Shown here in pieces: positions 63,994 through 64,000 of a stretch of 64,000 nucleotides of DNA. This DNA is from Tolypeutes matacus (Eukaryota > Chordata > Mammalia > Cingulata > Chlamyphoridae). The notes beneath the pieces were generated by a model. It had not been told where the DNA came from. It did no database searches and saw only the letters and a list, made by a program, of their open reading frames with translations. The stretch lies in contig JAKSZT010017954.1 of NCBI GenBank assembly GCA_026826555.1, positions 1,295,336 through 1,359,335 on the forward strand, written 5' to 3'. Within the stretch, counting starts at the first letter, position 1. The number at the start of each line of letters is the position of its first letter. Position numbers and translations under genes: made by a program.

Positions 63994-64000
63994 TGTAACA

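Noticed and set aside
1..64000. Undescribed multi-gene defence or metabolic system
   Set aside because: The window is mammalian non-coding DNA; no operon-like or domain-bearing gene set is present on either strand.

Overview
This is a stretch of mammalian nuclear genome from a xenarthran, most likely an armadillo of the genus Dasypus, though sloth or anteater cannot be excluded by eye. The main evidence is the many copies of a tRNA-Ala-derived SINE of the DAS type: the head reads 'ggatgtggctcaa..ggttgggc..', followed by a B-box 'gggttcgatcccc', an acceptor end 'acctcct' and an A-tail or an '(aaat)n..aaatcttt' tail. They lie beside old pan-mammalian repeats (MIR, L2, MER5-type hAT, L1) and a solo-LTR family. 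No bacterial, phage or plasmid gene is present. I found no convincing protein-coding exon, tRNA, rRNA, snRNA or microRNA gene. All open frames are short, and most fall in repeats, microsatellites or GC-rich shadow frames. The one frame with recognisable protein homology is the C-terminal end of LINE-1 ORF2 at the right edge, together with a decayed ORF1 piece near 19.7-20.0 kb. The window reads as intergenic or deep intronic DNA.

Layout. 0-18 kb: mostly unique, GC-rich DNA with scattered MIR and L2 pieces, three DAS SINEs, a CT/CA microsatellite interrupted by a 10-N gap (9758-9767) and an orphan CpG island with a CTCF-like motif (about 10.47-10.86 kb). 18.7-31.2 kb: repeat-dense. It holds an L1 5' region, a SINE cluster broken by a 100-N gap (20536-20635), a three-level nest (L1 with a younger antisense L1 that itself carries a solo LTR), several further L1 3' ends, L2 and MER5. 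31.2-43 kb: mainly unique sequence with several AT-rich, motif-rich islands that look like conserved regulatory DNA. 43-49.5 kb: a second repeat cluster with a dimeric SINE, opposed L1 pieces, a second solo LTR and an L1 3' end. 49.5-60 kb: GC-rich mostly unique DNA, a second CpG island (about 58.09-58.43 kb) and a 57.8/61.2 kb direct repeat. 60-64 kb: a degenerate ACACATTCAT satellite, a trimer-like SINE, L2, and antisense L1 with SINE insertions.

The sequence most likely to do something is non-coding. Candidates are two CpG islands with CTCF-like cores, and several putative enhancers carrying homeodomain, octamer, SOX, FOX, TCF/LEF, HNF1-half-site, RUNX and ERR/SF-1-type motifs. The neatest is a perfect 8-bp inverted repeat of TAATT-type sites at 33251-33270, close to a 15-bp direct repeat and a duplicated TCAAGGTCA. 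Conservation is inferred from composition and motif texture only; no alignment could be run. I see no evidence for an undescribed multi-gene system.
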